DNA of 64,000 nucleotides from Manihot esculenta (GCF_001659605.2 NC_035170.2:15266265-15330264); one strand, 5' to 3'; counted from the first letter of the stretch, positions 21,994 to 33,036 are shown. Numbers and translations are program-made. Notes: generated from the letters alone by a model not told the origin.

Positions 21994-24261
21994 TGTAATA
22001 CCCGGCTAGACTCCGGTATCGGAATCCCTACCGTCCGGTGGGATCTCGAACGTCGAAAATCTCTAGAAGGGTAAGAACATGTTTTATAAAATGCTTTCAT
22101 GTATTTTAATGTTTTAAGTATAAAAGAAAATGAGTTTTTACATGAAAATAGCATTGGAGGAAAACCCAGGTTCGGCCGCCGAAAGTCAAGTTCGGCCGCC
22201 GAACATGCATGCATTTTGGAGGCACGTTAGGCCCCCGAAAGCATGAGTGAGGGAAGTCCAGGTTTGGCCGCCGAACCTCATGTTCGGCCGCCGAACATGG
22301 CATGCATGCGGAGGCACATTCGGCCCCCGAACGTGGTCTGGCCAGCCACTATAAAAGGGTCCCTTAGCCGAAAACGGGCGAGCTTTTCCCCATTTTCGGC
22401 CAAGGTGAGCTTTCCGCCGTCCCTCACCCATTTTTGATGTTCTTCCTCTAAATCTTTCAAGATTTTCACTTGTTTTCACTTGGTTTTGAAGATTTAAGCT
22501 TTTGAAACAAGTTTTGGAGCTTTGGGAACTCAGGAGCTCATTTTCGTGGATCTCCAAGTTTTGATCGTCTCCCTCTCGATCTTCAAGAGGTAAGAGCCGA
22601 TCTTAAGCTCCTTATGTGTTTTAAATAAGTTTTATGCAAGATCTATGGGTAGAAATGCATGTTAGGTTATATGTTGAGTTTATGGGTTATATTGATGATT
22701 TGAGCAATGTATGTTGATTTTTGTGTATTTGAAGTGTTGTAGTTGGGGTATACGACTGTTTGAGACCCCTAGGTATGATGTATGATGTGTATGCATGTTT
22801 TAGAACTAGCTTTTGCATGATTTGAGCTTGGGAGGCAAAATGTGCATAAAAGAGCTGAGTTTCTGCCCTTCGGGAGAAGCTCAGGTTCGGCCGCCGAAGT
22901 GACCTTCGGCCGCCGAACCCCCTTTGTGGAGGCAGCATTCGGCTGCCGAAGTTGCCCCCGAAAAGAGACTTTCGTCTCTGTCCAGGACTTTCGGCCGCCG
23001 AAGGTGCCGCCGAAAGTGCCTGACTTTCGGATCTGTCCAGGGCTTTCGGCCGCCGAAGGTGCCGCCGAAAGTGCCCTGTTCAGCCATTTCATGCATATTT
23101 CTATGTGATGTTTTCCTGAAGTTTTAGGGGGTTTTTGGGGAGTTTATTAGAGTTACGTTTATGTATGATTGGTCCCTCATTGGAGTCCACCCGTGTAGGT
23201 TCGGACCCGAGGAACCGAGGACCTCAGCAGTGAGATAGCTGCTTCAGAGTCTGTAGAGCTTCAGCCAAGAGGTGAGTGGAATGAACCTTAAGTTTTTAAA
23301 TAAATGAAATATAACTTTTTGGAGCATGTTCATGCATCATATATGCCATGTGATATTTTAGGTTGTTTGCATTAGTATTCACGAATATGTTGCATTGCAT
23401 AATATGATGTGGATGCGGATTGGCTATTGGATGATCCTCTAGTCCTCTTATGGTATGATATGATGATGATGATACGGTATGGATTGCCAGTGAGGCCCAT
23501 TCTACGCCCCTGGACTATGTTAAGAGAAAGACCAGTGAGGCCCATTCTACGCCCCTGGCATATCGGAATGTTATGTTATGTTATGTATGTAAGGGAAAGA
23601 CCAGTGATGCCCATTCTACGCCCCTGGCACGATTGGACTATGTTGAGGACTATAGGTGACAATACCATCCTTATGTGATATGTTTGTGATGTGTTGCATT
23701 TCATGGAAGCATGAACTATTTAATATATGTTTTCTCTATTCTGCTCACTGGGCTTTATAGCTCACCCCTCTCCCCTAACCCCAGATGTGCAGGTACAGGG
23801 TAGACCAGGAGGTTAGCCAGAGTATGAAGTGATGTTATGTAATAGTTAGATTGTGGACATGAAAATTGTATTATGATGTAATGTAAAAGAGTTTTAAGTT
23901 ATGTTATGTAAATTGAATATTGAGGATAGAGTTGTGCTTGACCAATACAGATTGTTAATCCCATTTGTATGTACATGGTCTTTATGATATGAGATGTGAG
24001 GTTATGTTTCAACCAAGCTTATGTATGATGAGATACCCCATTGGAGCATTTGATGAGGGCTCCAGTGGAGGTTTATGTTATGTTTATGTACAGGTTGAGC
24101 TTGGTTGTTATATGAAAATGTTTACAGGTTTATGAGTACTGTTGATCATGTATGGGATTAAGCAGGATTACAGGTTATGTCAGGCTTGCTACGGTTCCCG
24201 GCGGCCTTATGCCGATCTGGATCCTAGCGCCGGTAGCGGTCCGGATTTCCGGGTCGTTACA
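21994..24261 (+). mobile_element. solo LTR of the Tekay-type family
   Basis: A 2268-bp unit from TGTAATACCCGG to GGGTCGTTACA is flanked by GCCTG at 21989-21993 and 24262-24266. Palindrome clusters are at 22168-22340 and 22882-23075. Leader-like signals are a donor at 22590, an acceptor before 23199 and a donor at 23272. It has no internal region. It is close in sequence to 15174-17495. Confidence 0.92.
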
Positions 24262-25162
24262 GCCTGGAAGACCTCTCGGGTTACGTCAGCCACCGTCTTG
24301 TTGGCCTTAAAGGCTACCAGAGTCGCCTTCATGCTTTGAGACAGGGTGAAGTTCTTTGGAAGCTTGGTGTCCATGTACCAGCAGAAACTGAAAAGAAAAT
24401 ACCAATCTGGTTAAAACTCAAAGCAACAAGAGGAAAATACAACAAGAAAGAAAAACAGAAAAATAATAATACCAGTTTTCCAGCAGTCTCAAAGGCTGAA
24501 CATAAATATACACTTCTCAACGTCATACTTCTTCTTTACAGAGGTTAGTCGAAGAAGGCAAACTTGGTCCACCAAGGTTAACTGGGAAAGTCGTTGTAAC
24601 ACTAAAGGACTTCCCCTAAGAGAGTTCGACATCCCAATTAATCCTCGAGCTCTCCTTTAGCTCGATTACCACAAAAGCCTCAGCTTAATATTTTATTGAG
24701 CCCTTTTACTCAATGAAGATGGACAACCCTGCTCGAGGACCAAAGTAGTAGAACTAAGGGTGGACCTGACAAGATGAAAGAAGGTACAGAACAATGCAAT
24801 AGAGGAGGCAAAACCCAGCACAAACAAACAGATTCAAAGCAGCACATGAATAGGATGAAATTGGGAGACATAATATGGAGAGTCACCCTAAAGAGACGGA
24901 AGACTTCAATGAAGAAATGAGTAAAAGGGAAGGTCAGCCTGAAATCGTGATGTTTGACAAAGAAGACCAGGTTGTGCATTTGTTGGGCATCTATTAAACC
25001 CGCCGAAGGTGGGTTGGGAAGGACAATGCTCTCATTAAGAAGGGAAGTCCTAATCTTATATATGATGGTATCGGCATAGTCACTAGAAAAGAAATGAAAA
25101 AGAGAAGAAGGGGTGATAGAGGACACCAAACCCACATCATCGGGAATTCTAACGGAAGCCAT
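24262..25162 (-). pseudogene. antisense accessory gene of Tat element, 5' part with N-terminal domain
   Basis: An ATG at 25162 (minus) starts MASVRIPDDVGLVSSITPSS, leading to LPNPPSAGLIDAQQMHNL, FPFTHFFIEVFRLFRVTLHI and MSPNFILFMCCFESVCLCW. The run of FP...FF..VF...L.I..MSPN..L....F resembles the plant 'putative gypsy type transposon' domain (Pfam PF04195), known from antisense genes of Tat-lineage elements. Frameshifts and stops follow between 24870 and 24550. A donor-like CTG/GT at 24473/24472 and acceptor TTTTCAG before 24387 bracket an 85-nt gap, after which MDTKLPKNFTLSQSMKATL and ADVTREVFQA lead to the next insertion. The domain match is from memory, moderate certainty. Confidence 0.6.
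24388..24472 (-). other. second putative intron in the antisense gene
   Basis: On the minus strand, GTATTATTATTTTTCTG opens and a pyrimidine-rich TTTTCAG closes this 85-nt segment, between the W-K-T-G and WYMDTKLPKN coding stretches. The flanking frame is already decayed upstream, so this call is weaker than that for 19835-19907. Confidence 0.45.
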
Positions 25163-25385
25163 GAGAAGAGTAAGACGTACCTCATATCAGAAAAACAAAA
25201 ATTACAAAGAAGAGATAGGGCGAAATAACATAAGCAACGCAAAAGGCAGAACAACAAGTAGAATAAAAAACGTAAATTTGAAATGGGTGAAGACAAAGAG
25301 AAGACATTTTGACAAGAGCACTCCTAGAGCCACGCAATAATAATTAGAGTTTCAGGATTTAATTAATGAGTGGATAAATGACACT

Positions 25386-25838
25386 TGATGACCATTAGGC
25401 CTTTGATACTTAGACTATGACTAAACCCACATTGGACAAGGTAGACCATAACCCTATTAAAACCCAATACGCAGGCCTGTCCCTCAATACTCATTCTAGG
25501 ACTCGCTCGAACGGGCCAGACAAGGCAGGGTTCAGGCCCATGTGTAAGAGGTCCAGCTCAATCGACTTGATAGATTCACGGGGCAACAGACCCCTAGACG
25601 TCCGGGATCATGTCCACATGGTGCTAGAGGGAATAAAATGGCCGCCTTATAATAGAAAATGACACAGTACGTCCATACGTATGGCCATTGTGACAATGGC
25701 ATGACGTACAAATATAAAATAGCAATTACATGTCACTAGAAGACAAAAGAGAAAAGAATAAAAAAAGAAAAGTATAAGCTAGCCAGACAAAACTTACAAA
25801 AAATACGCCTTAATCCTACTTTCAATTAGATCACCTCA
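25386..25838 (+). repeat. 3' LTR of the Tat element
   Basis: 453 bp, TGATGACC...CACCTCA, partner of 4391-4811, followed by the GTATT target duplication. It has an inserted segment near 25490-25530 relative to the 5' copy and lacks about 5 bp near its end. No clear polypurine tract precedes it. Confidence 0.82.
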
Positions 25839-25843
25839 GTATT

Positions 25844-26600
25844 TATATGTGATATTTTATATAATAAGAATTCATTTATAATAAATATTTATTATATATA
25901 ATATATTTACTATTATATATGAGAAATATAAATCATATTTATTTTCCATATAATATTTAAATTAAGAGAATATATTTTCATTAATATAAAATTTTATAGA
26001 TTATATTATAATTTATTATTAATTTTTTTTATATTCAATTTAATTTTTAAGCTATAAATATGAAAAATTATAAATATTTGATTTTATTATCAAAATTTGA
26101 AGTTTTAAATATAAACGAATTTAGATAATAGATTTCCAATACATAAAACTCAAACCATAGATGTCTAACTTGTCACGGTTATTAACTTTTAAATCTAAAA
26201 ACTGTTCTATACCCGATTATAGATTAAAGAAATCCGTCCTATTGTAGTTTAGTTGATCGAATTGAGTATCCAAAGACGCCCAACCATTTGCTATCTCTAT
26301 TCTCAAAGCTACGCAAGGGAAATTGGTTTTTCTCTTTTCTGTTATTCTTTTGATTAGAAACGTCTGCACCATCTAAATTCCTTCAATCTCTTGTTCTCTT
26401 TATTGCAATTTATAGTATCTCCATTCTTTTCTTCCTTCTTTCTGAATCGTATCAATTTTTTTTTTCCTTTTTTCTTCTTTCTGAAACTAAGAGTTCTTGG
26501 AATTTCTTCCTATTTTTGGTTGGTATCAATTAGTTTCTTGAATCTCTAACTAAATCATAGATTACATATCATTTGAAGACACAAAAAACTATGTCTGAAT
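25844..26600. other. AT-rich intergenic DNA
   Basis: Long AT-rich tracts (25850-26100), then T- and C-rich sequence from 26300. I see no gene or repeat boundary. Confidence 0.5.
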
Positions 26601-26604
26601 TGGA

Positions 26605-26790
26605 TGACAGAAGATGCAGAGGAATTGTCTACAGTGTAAATAGAAATACACGATTGGCCATGATTGTGTTCAGCTACCATTTATGGTGAATATTATAAAT
26701 GATATAGTAGATGAAGAAGCTGCATTCAATGAGAATGTTAAAGAAGAAAAAGTTCTAAATGGAATGAAGAAGGCCAATATTCTGAGGGAT
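26605..26790 (+). pseudogene. possible gypsy gag zinc-knuckle remnant
   Basis: In the plus frame beginning near 26610 a stretch reads N-C-L-Q-C-K-stop-K-Y-T-I-G-H-D-C, which has the spacing C-x2-C-x7-H-x-C of the plant gypsy gag knuckle (often C..C.EKY.PGH.C). It is followed, as usual, by a Leu/Phe segment and an acidic region (DIVDEEAAFNENVKEE). A stop sits inside the knuckle. No LTR or other gypsy domain is visible nearby, so this is a fragment at best. Confidence 0.3.
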
Positions 26791-26824
26791 TCAACCTGTT
26801 CCTTGCATAAGAAATCATTTTCAA

Positions 26825-27160
26825 ATGATCAATTTTTATTTTTTCATAGATGGAAGATTATGCAATTGTGCCTTTATTTCTAGCCTGCCCAGTGCAAGAT
26901 ATTCAGAGTGGGAAGAGCTATCAATCCTTGGTGAGAATTTTCCTCGTCCCACTGAGCCTACTGAAGTTTGGGTCAATGTCCTTGAAAACAGATGTGAGAG
27001 GCTTTGGTCATTGCATAAAAAAGGTATAAAAAAGGTAGCAAACGTGTTTCCTTTGGTCAATAGGAACTTGGACAAAAATCACAATAGTTTAATCTCTCTC
27101 AGCTTTGTACACAATGCTTTCATTCCGATAAATATCATTATGTTTTACAGCAAGCAGTAA
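26825..27160 (+). other. unrecognised 111-residue open frame
   Basis: Opens MINFYFFIDGRLCNCAF and contains YSEWEELSILGENFPRPTEP and VWVNVLENRCERLWSLHKKG, which look like real protein but match no family I know. It could be an exon fragment; the first 40 residues overlap the tail of the preceding frame. No splice context is convincing. Coding status uncertain. Confidence 0.2.
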
Positions 27161-27311
27161 GCAACATCAACATTAGGGACAAATGTCATATGTTATCGTC
27201 TTTTTTCTTTTCTTTTCCTGAAGGGGACCAAAAAAACTCTTTGACAGAAGACTAATCACAACAAAGGCAACCCAGAAAAAACAATGAAAATTGAATATTC
27301 TCCCACTCGTA

Positions 27312-27656
27312 TTAACTAGTTAGGTCAGTTCCTGCACCTAAATCATACTGTAACTGATATTTGATACTTCTGAGAATCTGAGTAGAGTGGAACCTGAACA
27401 ACATCCTACGTTGACAACCAATCTCCACATCCCTAGTCACACTTTGCTGAACTACTTGGAACCCTGTACCAAAATGAATGTTAAATCCTTCAGCTAGTCC
27501 CACAGTATCCACATTTGTAAAAACAGTAGCAGGAGTAAAATAACAAAAAGAGAGGGAACCAAAGACCAAAAGAATACGTGTAAAACAACTGGACCTAAAC
27601 AAATATAATATATGTTTTTTCAAGATAGTTACACATGCAATTTCCCCATAAATCAA
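27312..27656 (-). other. unrecognised 114-residue open frame
   Basis: A minus-strand frame with a hydrophobic start and a C-terminal half (GLAEGFNIHFGTGFQVVQQS, FRFHSTQILRSIKYQLQYDL) of protein-like composition. I recognise no domain. It could be a broken exon or chance. The region 27660-28416 downstream holds nothing I can identify. Confidence 0.15.
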
Positions 27657-28421
27657 TTAGTGAATGTGAAATTAATGATAAAATATGCCATCCAAAGCAT
27701 ACTTACACGCAATTATAAAAATACTAGCTGCTACTCGATGTTGATGAGAAAAACAGGATAAGAACAAAGTCCAACTTGGTTTCTCAATATTTATGTATTT
27801 ATGCAGAAGAAAATACATAACGGAAATTAAAAAATAAAAAAAGAATAATGCCAGTTATTGTTGCATGAAACAAGCTTAAAAATAGAGTAACCAATATGCC
27901 AAAGTAAGGTGCTTATAAAAGAGAATGGAGTTCACAAGTCACAAATCAAAAGAGAAATGCTAGGCAACACAACAATATTAAAAACAAGTGCATCTAAATA
28001 ACTATCTATGCTAAAGACCTTTTAACAGAAAGTATAGATTGATTAAATAAAATTTGTAGACGTTTCACAAAACTCTGGATCAGATGTCACAATATCCCCA
28101 CATGCAGGATTTAAACTGATCTAATGTCTTTGGAAGATAATTACAAATATGCTTTCAATAGAAGGTCCTACTTACTGATGGACAAACAAATTGGCTAGTA
28201 CCAGCAGGAGCAGAATAACATAATAAAGCATACCCATTGATGAATTGATAGCGTATTTAGTGTTTGGTATGCTATACATGGTCAAATTCATCAAGATGCT
28301 AATAATGGACTAATTTTCCATGGAGAATATTCATGAAAGTCATCTGATATAGATGTGCTAAAAAAACCCACTTGCTCAAGTAGAAAGCAAGATGTAAAAT
28401 CAATCAGTATGTCATGATATT

Positions 28422-28821
28422 TGTTATGGGCCCGTAAATAGGATCTGGAAAATCCTCCTCTGGCTAGACTGATTTTTCCTGGTTAATGTTTTTACTTTTC
28501 TTTGAGAAACCTATTGTGAAATAAATTGAGAACTCTTTGAAAGAATTCTCGAATCTTATAAACTGATGAATAATATTTTCTAAATGTCTTATTTAATGAT
28601 CTTTAGTGTCTTTTTATAGTGAAGGCTACATTCTGATTGCATCAACATTTGAATTCAAAATACTTTATATCTTCTATTTAAATTTAAAATTTAAAAATTA
28701 AACTAAAGATAGTAACTAAAAAATCAAATTAGAGATAACAATCTAAGATACTGATCTTATTTGTTGCAATTACTTTGATTAGAATCTATCAAATAGAAGG
28801 ATAATGCATATCTATATAATA
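28422..28821 (-). repeat. 3' LTR of the deleted gypsy element
   Basis: About 400 bp; pairs with 29693-30087 over its full length (shared GACTGATTTT, TTTGAATTCAAAATACTT, AAATTAAACTA). Its outer end is TGTTATGGG (plus strand); the inner end has decayed from CATAACA to TATATAAT. Confidence 0.82.
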
Positions 28822-29335
28822 TTACCCCCTTCTTGGAGAAAAAGCTTGTCCTCAAGTTTGTCCCCAGTCATCTGGTTCAATAATAGGAGACCCTAGATCC
28901 TTTAATTCCACCCAAAATAAGTTTTTGCACTAATGGTTAAAAGAATATGTCTCATCACAGTTGTAGCTAAGTCTATCCTGCTAAGTCTTTTAATAAATGG
29001 AGTTAAAAGTGCTTCCAACATTTGAAGATGCTGCATTACTAATTCCCTTAGACTGTCATCTTCTAACCCAATTGTTATTTCTTCTCAAATGTTTGAGCAA
29101 AATTCATTGTTGAGACTAAATTGGGAAGGTTTTGTAGTTCTACCTCAAGTCGAATAGTCTCAGACAATCCTACAGTAAAAAAGTTGGTTGGTTTGAACCG
29201 TTGTCGCTCTTGCTACTAAGGATTGAAATTGACGCTTATAATCTTCTACTGATCCAACTTGCTTCAAATTCACCAATTCCCCGAAGAGATTGCTACACAA
29301 AAGAGGACCAAATCACAAGTTGCAATTATCTTTGA

Positions 29336-29420
29336 ACACTTGCCACATGTCATTCCAGGTTCTTCCTATTCAAGTAAACACTTGCCACATGTCATTCCAG
29401 GTTCTTCCTATTCAAGTAAA
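29336..29420 (+). repeat. 42-bp tandem duplication
   Basis: ACACTTGCCACATGTCATTC through TATTCAAGTAA occurs twice in a row, followed by a further partial TATTCAAGTAAAA, within the gag remnant of the deleted gypsy element. Confidence 0.85.
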
Positions 29421-29692
29421 ACCTATTCAAGTAAAATGGTATACTGACTTTATCTGCTTTCATTGATTTTGAAAAAATTGTTCACATCGATTAAGCCATC
29501 CATCAAATGAGGAAAAATCAAGTTTCGTATATCTAGACACTATGTACCTTTCAAAATGATCATGAATGAGCTCTGAAACTTGATGAGCAAAGTCGTTGAA
29601 TCAAGCATCAGTTTGTGTTTGTTGCATGAAAGGGTTTAACTTCTCTTCCAAAATTACTAAATCGCCCATAATGACCGGCTCTAGTACCAAGT

Positions 29693-30087
29693 TGTTATGG
29701 GCCCTGTCTATTAACTGGAAAATCCTTCTCTCTCTAGACTGATTTTCCCTTATTAATATTTTTGCTTTTCTTTGAGGAATTTATTGTAAAATAAATTAAG
29801 AACTCATTTGAGAGAATTCTCGGATCTCAAGTGATGAATAATATTTTTCGAATGTCTTATTCAATGATCTCAAGTGTCTTTTTATAGTGAAGACTACATT
29901 CAGATTGCATCAACATTTGAATTCAAAATACTTCGTATCTTCTATTTAAATTTAAAATTTAAAAATTAAACTATAGATAGCAACTAAAAAATCAAATTAG
30001 AGATAATAAGCTAAGATACTCATCTTATTTGTTACAATCACTTTGATCATAATTTATCAAATAGAAGGATAATGCATATCCATAACA
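29693..30087 (-). repeat. 5' LTR of the deleted gypsy element
   Basis: 395 bp with intact TGTT...AACA ends on the plus strand. It is the better preserved copy; the primer site lies just inside at about 29679-29692. Confidence 0.82.
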
Positions 30088-30092
30088 ATATT

Positions 30093-30730
30093 CTTTTGGG
30101 ACAGTGATGATATAAAGGTCCAACCAACAGTACAGAAGGTTCACAACTGCAGAATTAAAAATTAAACCAATAGAAACTATCAGAGTTCCTTAACTGAAAA
30201 TCTGGGACACAGCACGGAAGTAGATTGATATGACGCCAGCTAGGTTATCAACCTTATTTCAATAAAGCAAACATAACACCGCAGATTTTGGATCCTTGAT
30301 CGTGCAGAGAAAATGAGGAGAAATTTAAGAGCAATAAAAAAAAAAGGGAGAGAGAAGAGAGAGAAGAGAGATTAAATTTCTACTCTATTGTTTGGATACC
30401 TTACTAAAATAGAGGAGAGATAGAATTTATCTCCTAATAGAAGTATATAATTGCCACAGTATTATTTTGTTATTTTATAATGTTAAGTGTATGTAGGTAA
30501 CATTGATATAGAATAATATATAATTATCTCCATTTTCCTCCATTTCATTCCAAATTGGGAAGAAAAGTTTTGGGTTAATGAAGGAAAATTGGTTCCCTTC
30601 ATTTTTCCTCACTTGTCTCATTTATTTGCTATCCAAACAAAGAAAATTTGAGAAATCACATTTCCCTTTTCTTTCTCTCCATTTCCTTCCAAACAAAGAA
30701 AGGGTTAATGAATTTAAAAGGAAATTTTAT
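30093..30730. other. intergenic DNA with purine-rich and T/C-rich tracts
   Basis: GA-rich sequence around 30340-30375 and a region (about 30380-30720) where phrases such as TCCAAACAAAGAAA recur in direct and inverted order. It may be a decayed MITE, but no clean ends are visible. No gene seen. Confidence 0.35.
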
Positions 30731-30895
30731 TAGAGTTTAGCTGAACTTAGCAAATTGCAATTTATCACCAGATGCATTCCTTGTCTCATAGTTATTCAAG
30801 ATAGGCTTAGCAGACAACCTTTTCCAGGCATAAGGCATAACTAAGCACCACCTCTGTTTATTTTGACAGGCAACAGTTATATTTTTTATTTTCTT

Positions 30896-30914
30896 GAGAG
30901 AGAGAGAGAGAGAG
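30896..30914 (+). repeat. (GA)n microsatellite
   Basis: A perfect GA dinucleotide run downstream of the reticulon gene. Confidence 0.9.
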
Positions 30915-31372
30915 TGCTGCAATGTATTTCAATTGAAAATACATATGAGAATGAGCGAGAGACTTCCAACAACATAGAGAGTTCCACTGTGCTCTCTAGC
31001 CAGTCCCCTCTCGATCTCCTTCCAAACACTCCAAAAAGAGCCCTGTTTCTTGCTTTTATTATTCCTTTTTTTTTTCCACTTATCACTTTCTCTCGGTCCT
31101 CTATTTGCCCGTTCTCTCTTTACTCTTGTTCTCTTAATTTGTTTCCCCTTAGCTCATTATTTCCTTTTCTATTTTCCATGTCTGACTGAAATTCAAGAAA
31201 CCATTAATATTTTTTCCATCAACCATATGGAGATATGCACTAACATCCTTTTCTGTATCAATTGTGGAGTCTAAGACTTTTGTCTTCCTATGTATTTTCT
31301 TTAGCACTATGAGTCTATGCCAGAATGCCTTGGTATGAAGTATGAAATTTGGACTTTTTTTTGTTTGGGGGT

Positions 31373-31390
31373 GGGGGGGGGGGGGGGGGG
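31373..31390 (+). repeat. homopolymer of 18 G
   Basis: GGGGGTG followed by 18 consecutive G on the plus strand, which is poly-C in the predicted 3' UTR of the reticulon gene, about 30 nt after its stop codon. Confidence 0.95.
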
Positions 31391-31419
31391 CGTTGGTGTT
31401 AGCAGAAACAGAGACTTAC

Positions 31420-32986
31420 CTATTGGATCTTCTTTTCCCCTCTTGATGGTAGTGGAATCTTCTTTAAAAGGCTATCATCAATTTTCCTATACTGTGTTTG
31501 AATCATTCTGTGTGTTACAGACAACTTTTCTTCAATGTGGTGCTGGCATTTATCATAAAGTACAGGAACTGAAAGACTAAGGAGAACCCCTGCAGAATGA
31601 ACATAGGAAAAGGAAATATTATTTAGCTAACCCCTTAATCATATGCCCATTAAGAGAAATAATGGAGTAAAGACTTTTACCAATATAGATAAGAGTGAGG
31701 AGATTGCAGAAACTACCAATATATGACGCTATCCAGAAACCAACAGTGACCTAAAAAATCACATAAATGTAAATAATGCAAGGAAAAAACAAACCACTTG
31801 AATCAGTAAAAATAGGATTAAATATAAATGAACCTTGAGGTTTTCAACAATACACTTTGTTCTTACTGTAATACAATTTGAGTATTAGCAATTTTAGGCA
31901 TTAAATATTGTTAATAATTTGACATTTTAGTCAATGATTATAAAATTATAAAATTCACTTAGTCAATAATTTGACATTTTAGTCAATAACATTTTATTTT
32001 AGATTAGATTACACTTCAGTCTCTAAATTTAATAGGACTATAATCTCTAAAGTACTATACCACAAAACACTTTTAAGTTCCTCAATATCTTGTGATTTTC
32101 ATGGATGGTAGTGTAGGGATTAAAATAACTGATTTTTAAACAACAATGATCAAAGTGTATTTTAAGGAAAACATCAGAAATTATTTTATATTTAACCCAA
32201 AAAATAAATGAAATAAAGTAATCCAATATCTTGCACAAAAAATTCAACTAAGGCTATATTTAGTTATCTAATAACCTGAAGGAATAATTTCAAATTTCTG
32301 CCCATTGTAATCTCACGTGCAATTGACAGTGCATGATTGGCATACACTTGAAGCACACCAGCAGCCTTGACAATAGTCTCCTCAGAAATTTCCAGGTCGG
32401 GCAGGGGAGGCAGAGGCCTGAAGAACAGAAATAATCATTTTTCCATTTTAGAAAATGAGATATATCCTTTTTCCATAAAAGATAATCCATGTTTTGCTTC
32501 ATTATTCAAGTAGAACTGATGAAAGGCAAAAATACAATTCAAATTAGAAAACGTTGAGAGATGCAAAAGGGCCGTGAAAAAGAACCTGTTGAGAAGCGAA
32601 GCAGATTTGGCCCAGAAGAAGAGAATAACAACGAGAAGGAGCAACACATTGGCTACAAAAGACAAGAGATTATAGCCAGCTAGCTCAAACAGCATCCACA
32701 TGGTAGTCGCCATCCCTAGAATCGTAACATTTCCACTCCATATCTTCCATAACAGCAAATCAGCAACTATTCCAATAAATAAAATACCCAAAATTAGAAG
32801 AAAAAAAATTATCATCTGAAAGATCAGATCCATCTGGAGTCAAAATCACAGACAATTATGATTATAGATAAATGGATCCCGTTCATATCGAGTAATAATC
32901 AGACTATTTGAGAGGAGAGGTTCACCTGCGCCGCCGCCAAGAGCTTGATGAACGGATATGCGACGAGCAGGAATAGATTCTCCCAT
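31420..32986 (-). CDS. reticulon-like protein (plant RTNLB), five coding exons
   Basis: Exons on the minus strand: 32926-32986, 32586-32766, 32276-32417, 31681-31750 and 31420-31589. All four introns (159, 168, 525 and 91 nt) have GT-AG ends, and the joined frame is open for 207 residues. The start [19 protein letters not shown] has the VH..LGGG lead-in typical of plant reticulons, then ADLLLWK, a first long hydrophobic stretch (residues 34-72), a polar loop ([11 protein letters not shown]), a second hydrophobic stretch (about 126-163) and a C-terminus ending K-K-I-Q, a KKXX-type ER-retrieval signal. Reticulons insert as hairpins in the ER membrane and curve its tubules. Length is normal for the family. 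The copy looks intact; a Mutator-like element lies 218 bp upstream. This is the only complete cellular gene I see. I cannot choose the RTNLB subtype. Confidence 0.9.
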
Positions 32987-33036
32987 GAAAATCGAATATA
33001 GGGTTTGTAGAAACAGATTGCAGAGGAAGAGAGTGA

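Larger units (their letters stand above)
4391..25838 (+). mobile_element. Tat-lineage Ty3/gypsy element, old, with nested insertions
   Basis: Two diverged copies of one LTR (4391-4811 and 25386-25838) bracket plus-strand gag, protease, RT, RNase H, an extra RNase H and integrase, then tandem repeats, then a minus-strand accessory gene. GTATT at 4386-4390 and 25839-25843 is the target duplication, so this is one element and not two neighbours. The extra RNase H after the normal one, the Arg-type primer site and the antisense gene fit the Tat branch (Tat/Ogre/Grande relatives). Five solo LTRs (9155-11443, 14834-19266 with 15174-17495 inside it, 19946-21425, 21994-24261) make up over half of its length. 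Strong LTR divergence marks it as old. Confidence 0.88.
28422..30087 (-). mobile_element. internally deleted gypsy element with both LTRs
   Basis: LTRs 28422-28821 and 29693-30087 enclose only about 870 bp. The duplicated target ATATT is at 28417-28421 and 30088-30092. Orientation is minus: a primer-site-like TTGGTACTAGAGCC follows the right LTR, and a purine tract CTCCAAGAAGGGGG precedes the left LTR. The interior retains only gag-like scraps near 29300-29560 (for instance KLDFPHFDGW-like residues) full of stops. RT and integrase are absent, so it is a non-autonomous deletion derivative. Confidence 0.85.

Noticed and set aside
24994..25296. Minus-strand frame of 100 residues, Leu/Phe-rich
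   Set aside because: Alternative frame over the start of the antisense accessory gene; the other frame has the domain-like sequence.
30737..30922. Minus-strand frame of 61 residues ending in NNYETRNASGDKLQFAKFS
   Set aside because: Looks slightly protein-like at its C-terminal end, but has no recognisable family, no supported splice partner, and starts inside a GA microsatellite.
31050..31274. Plus-strand frame with hydrophobic Leu/Phe runs, like a membrane protein
   Set aside because: T/C-rich low-complexity sequence in the 3' flank of the reticulon gene; hydrophobicity is a by-product of composition.
32435..32833. Continuous minus-strand frame of 132 residues as a stand-alone gene
   Set aside because: It is exon 2 of the reticulon gene read through the flanking introns; the spliced model gives the full conserved family structure.
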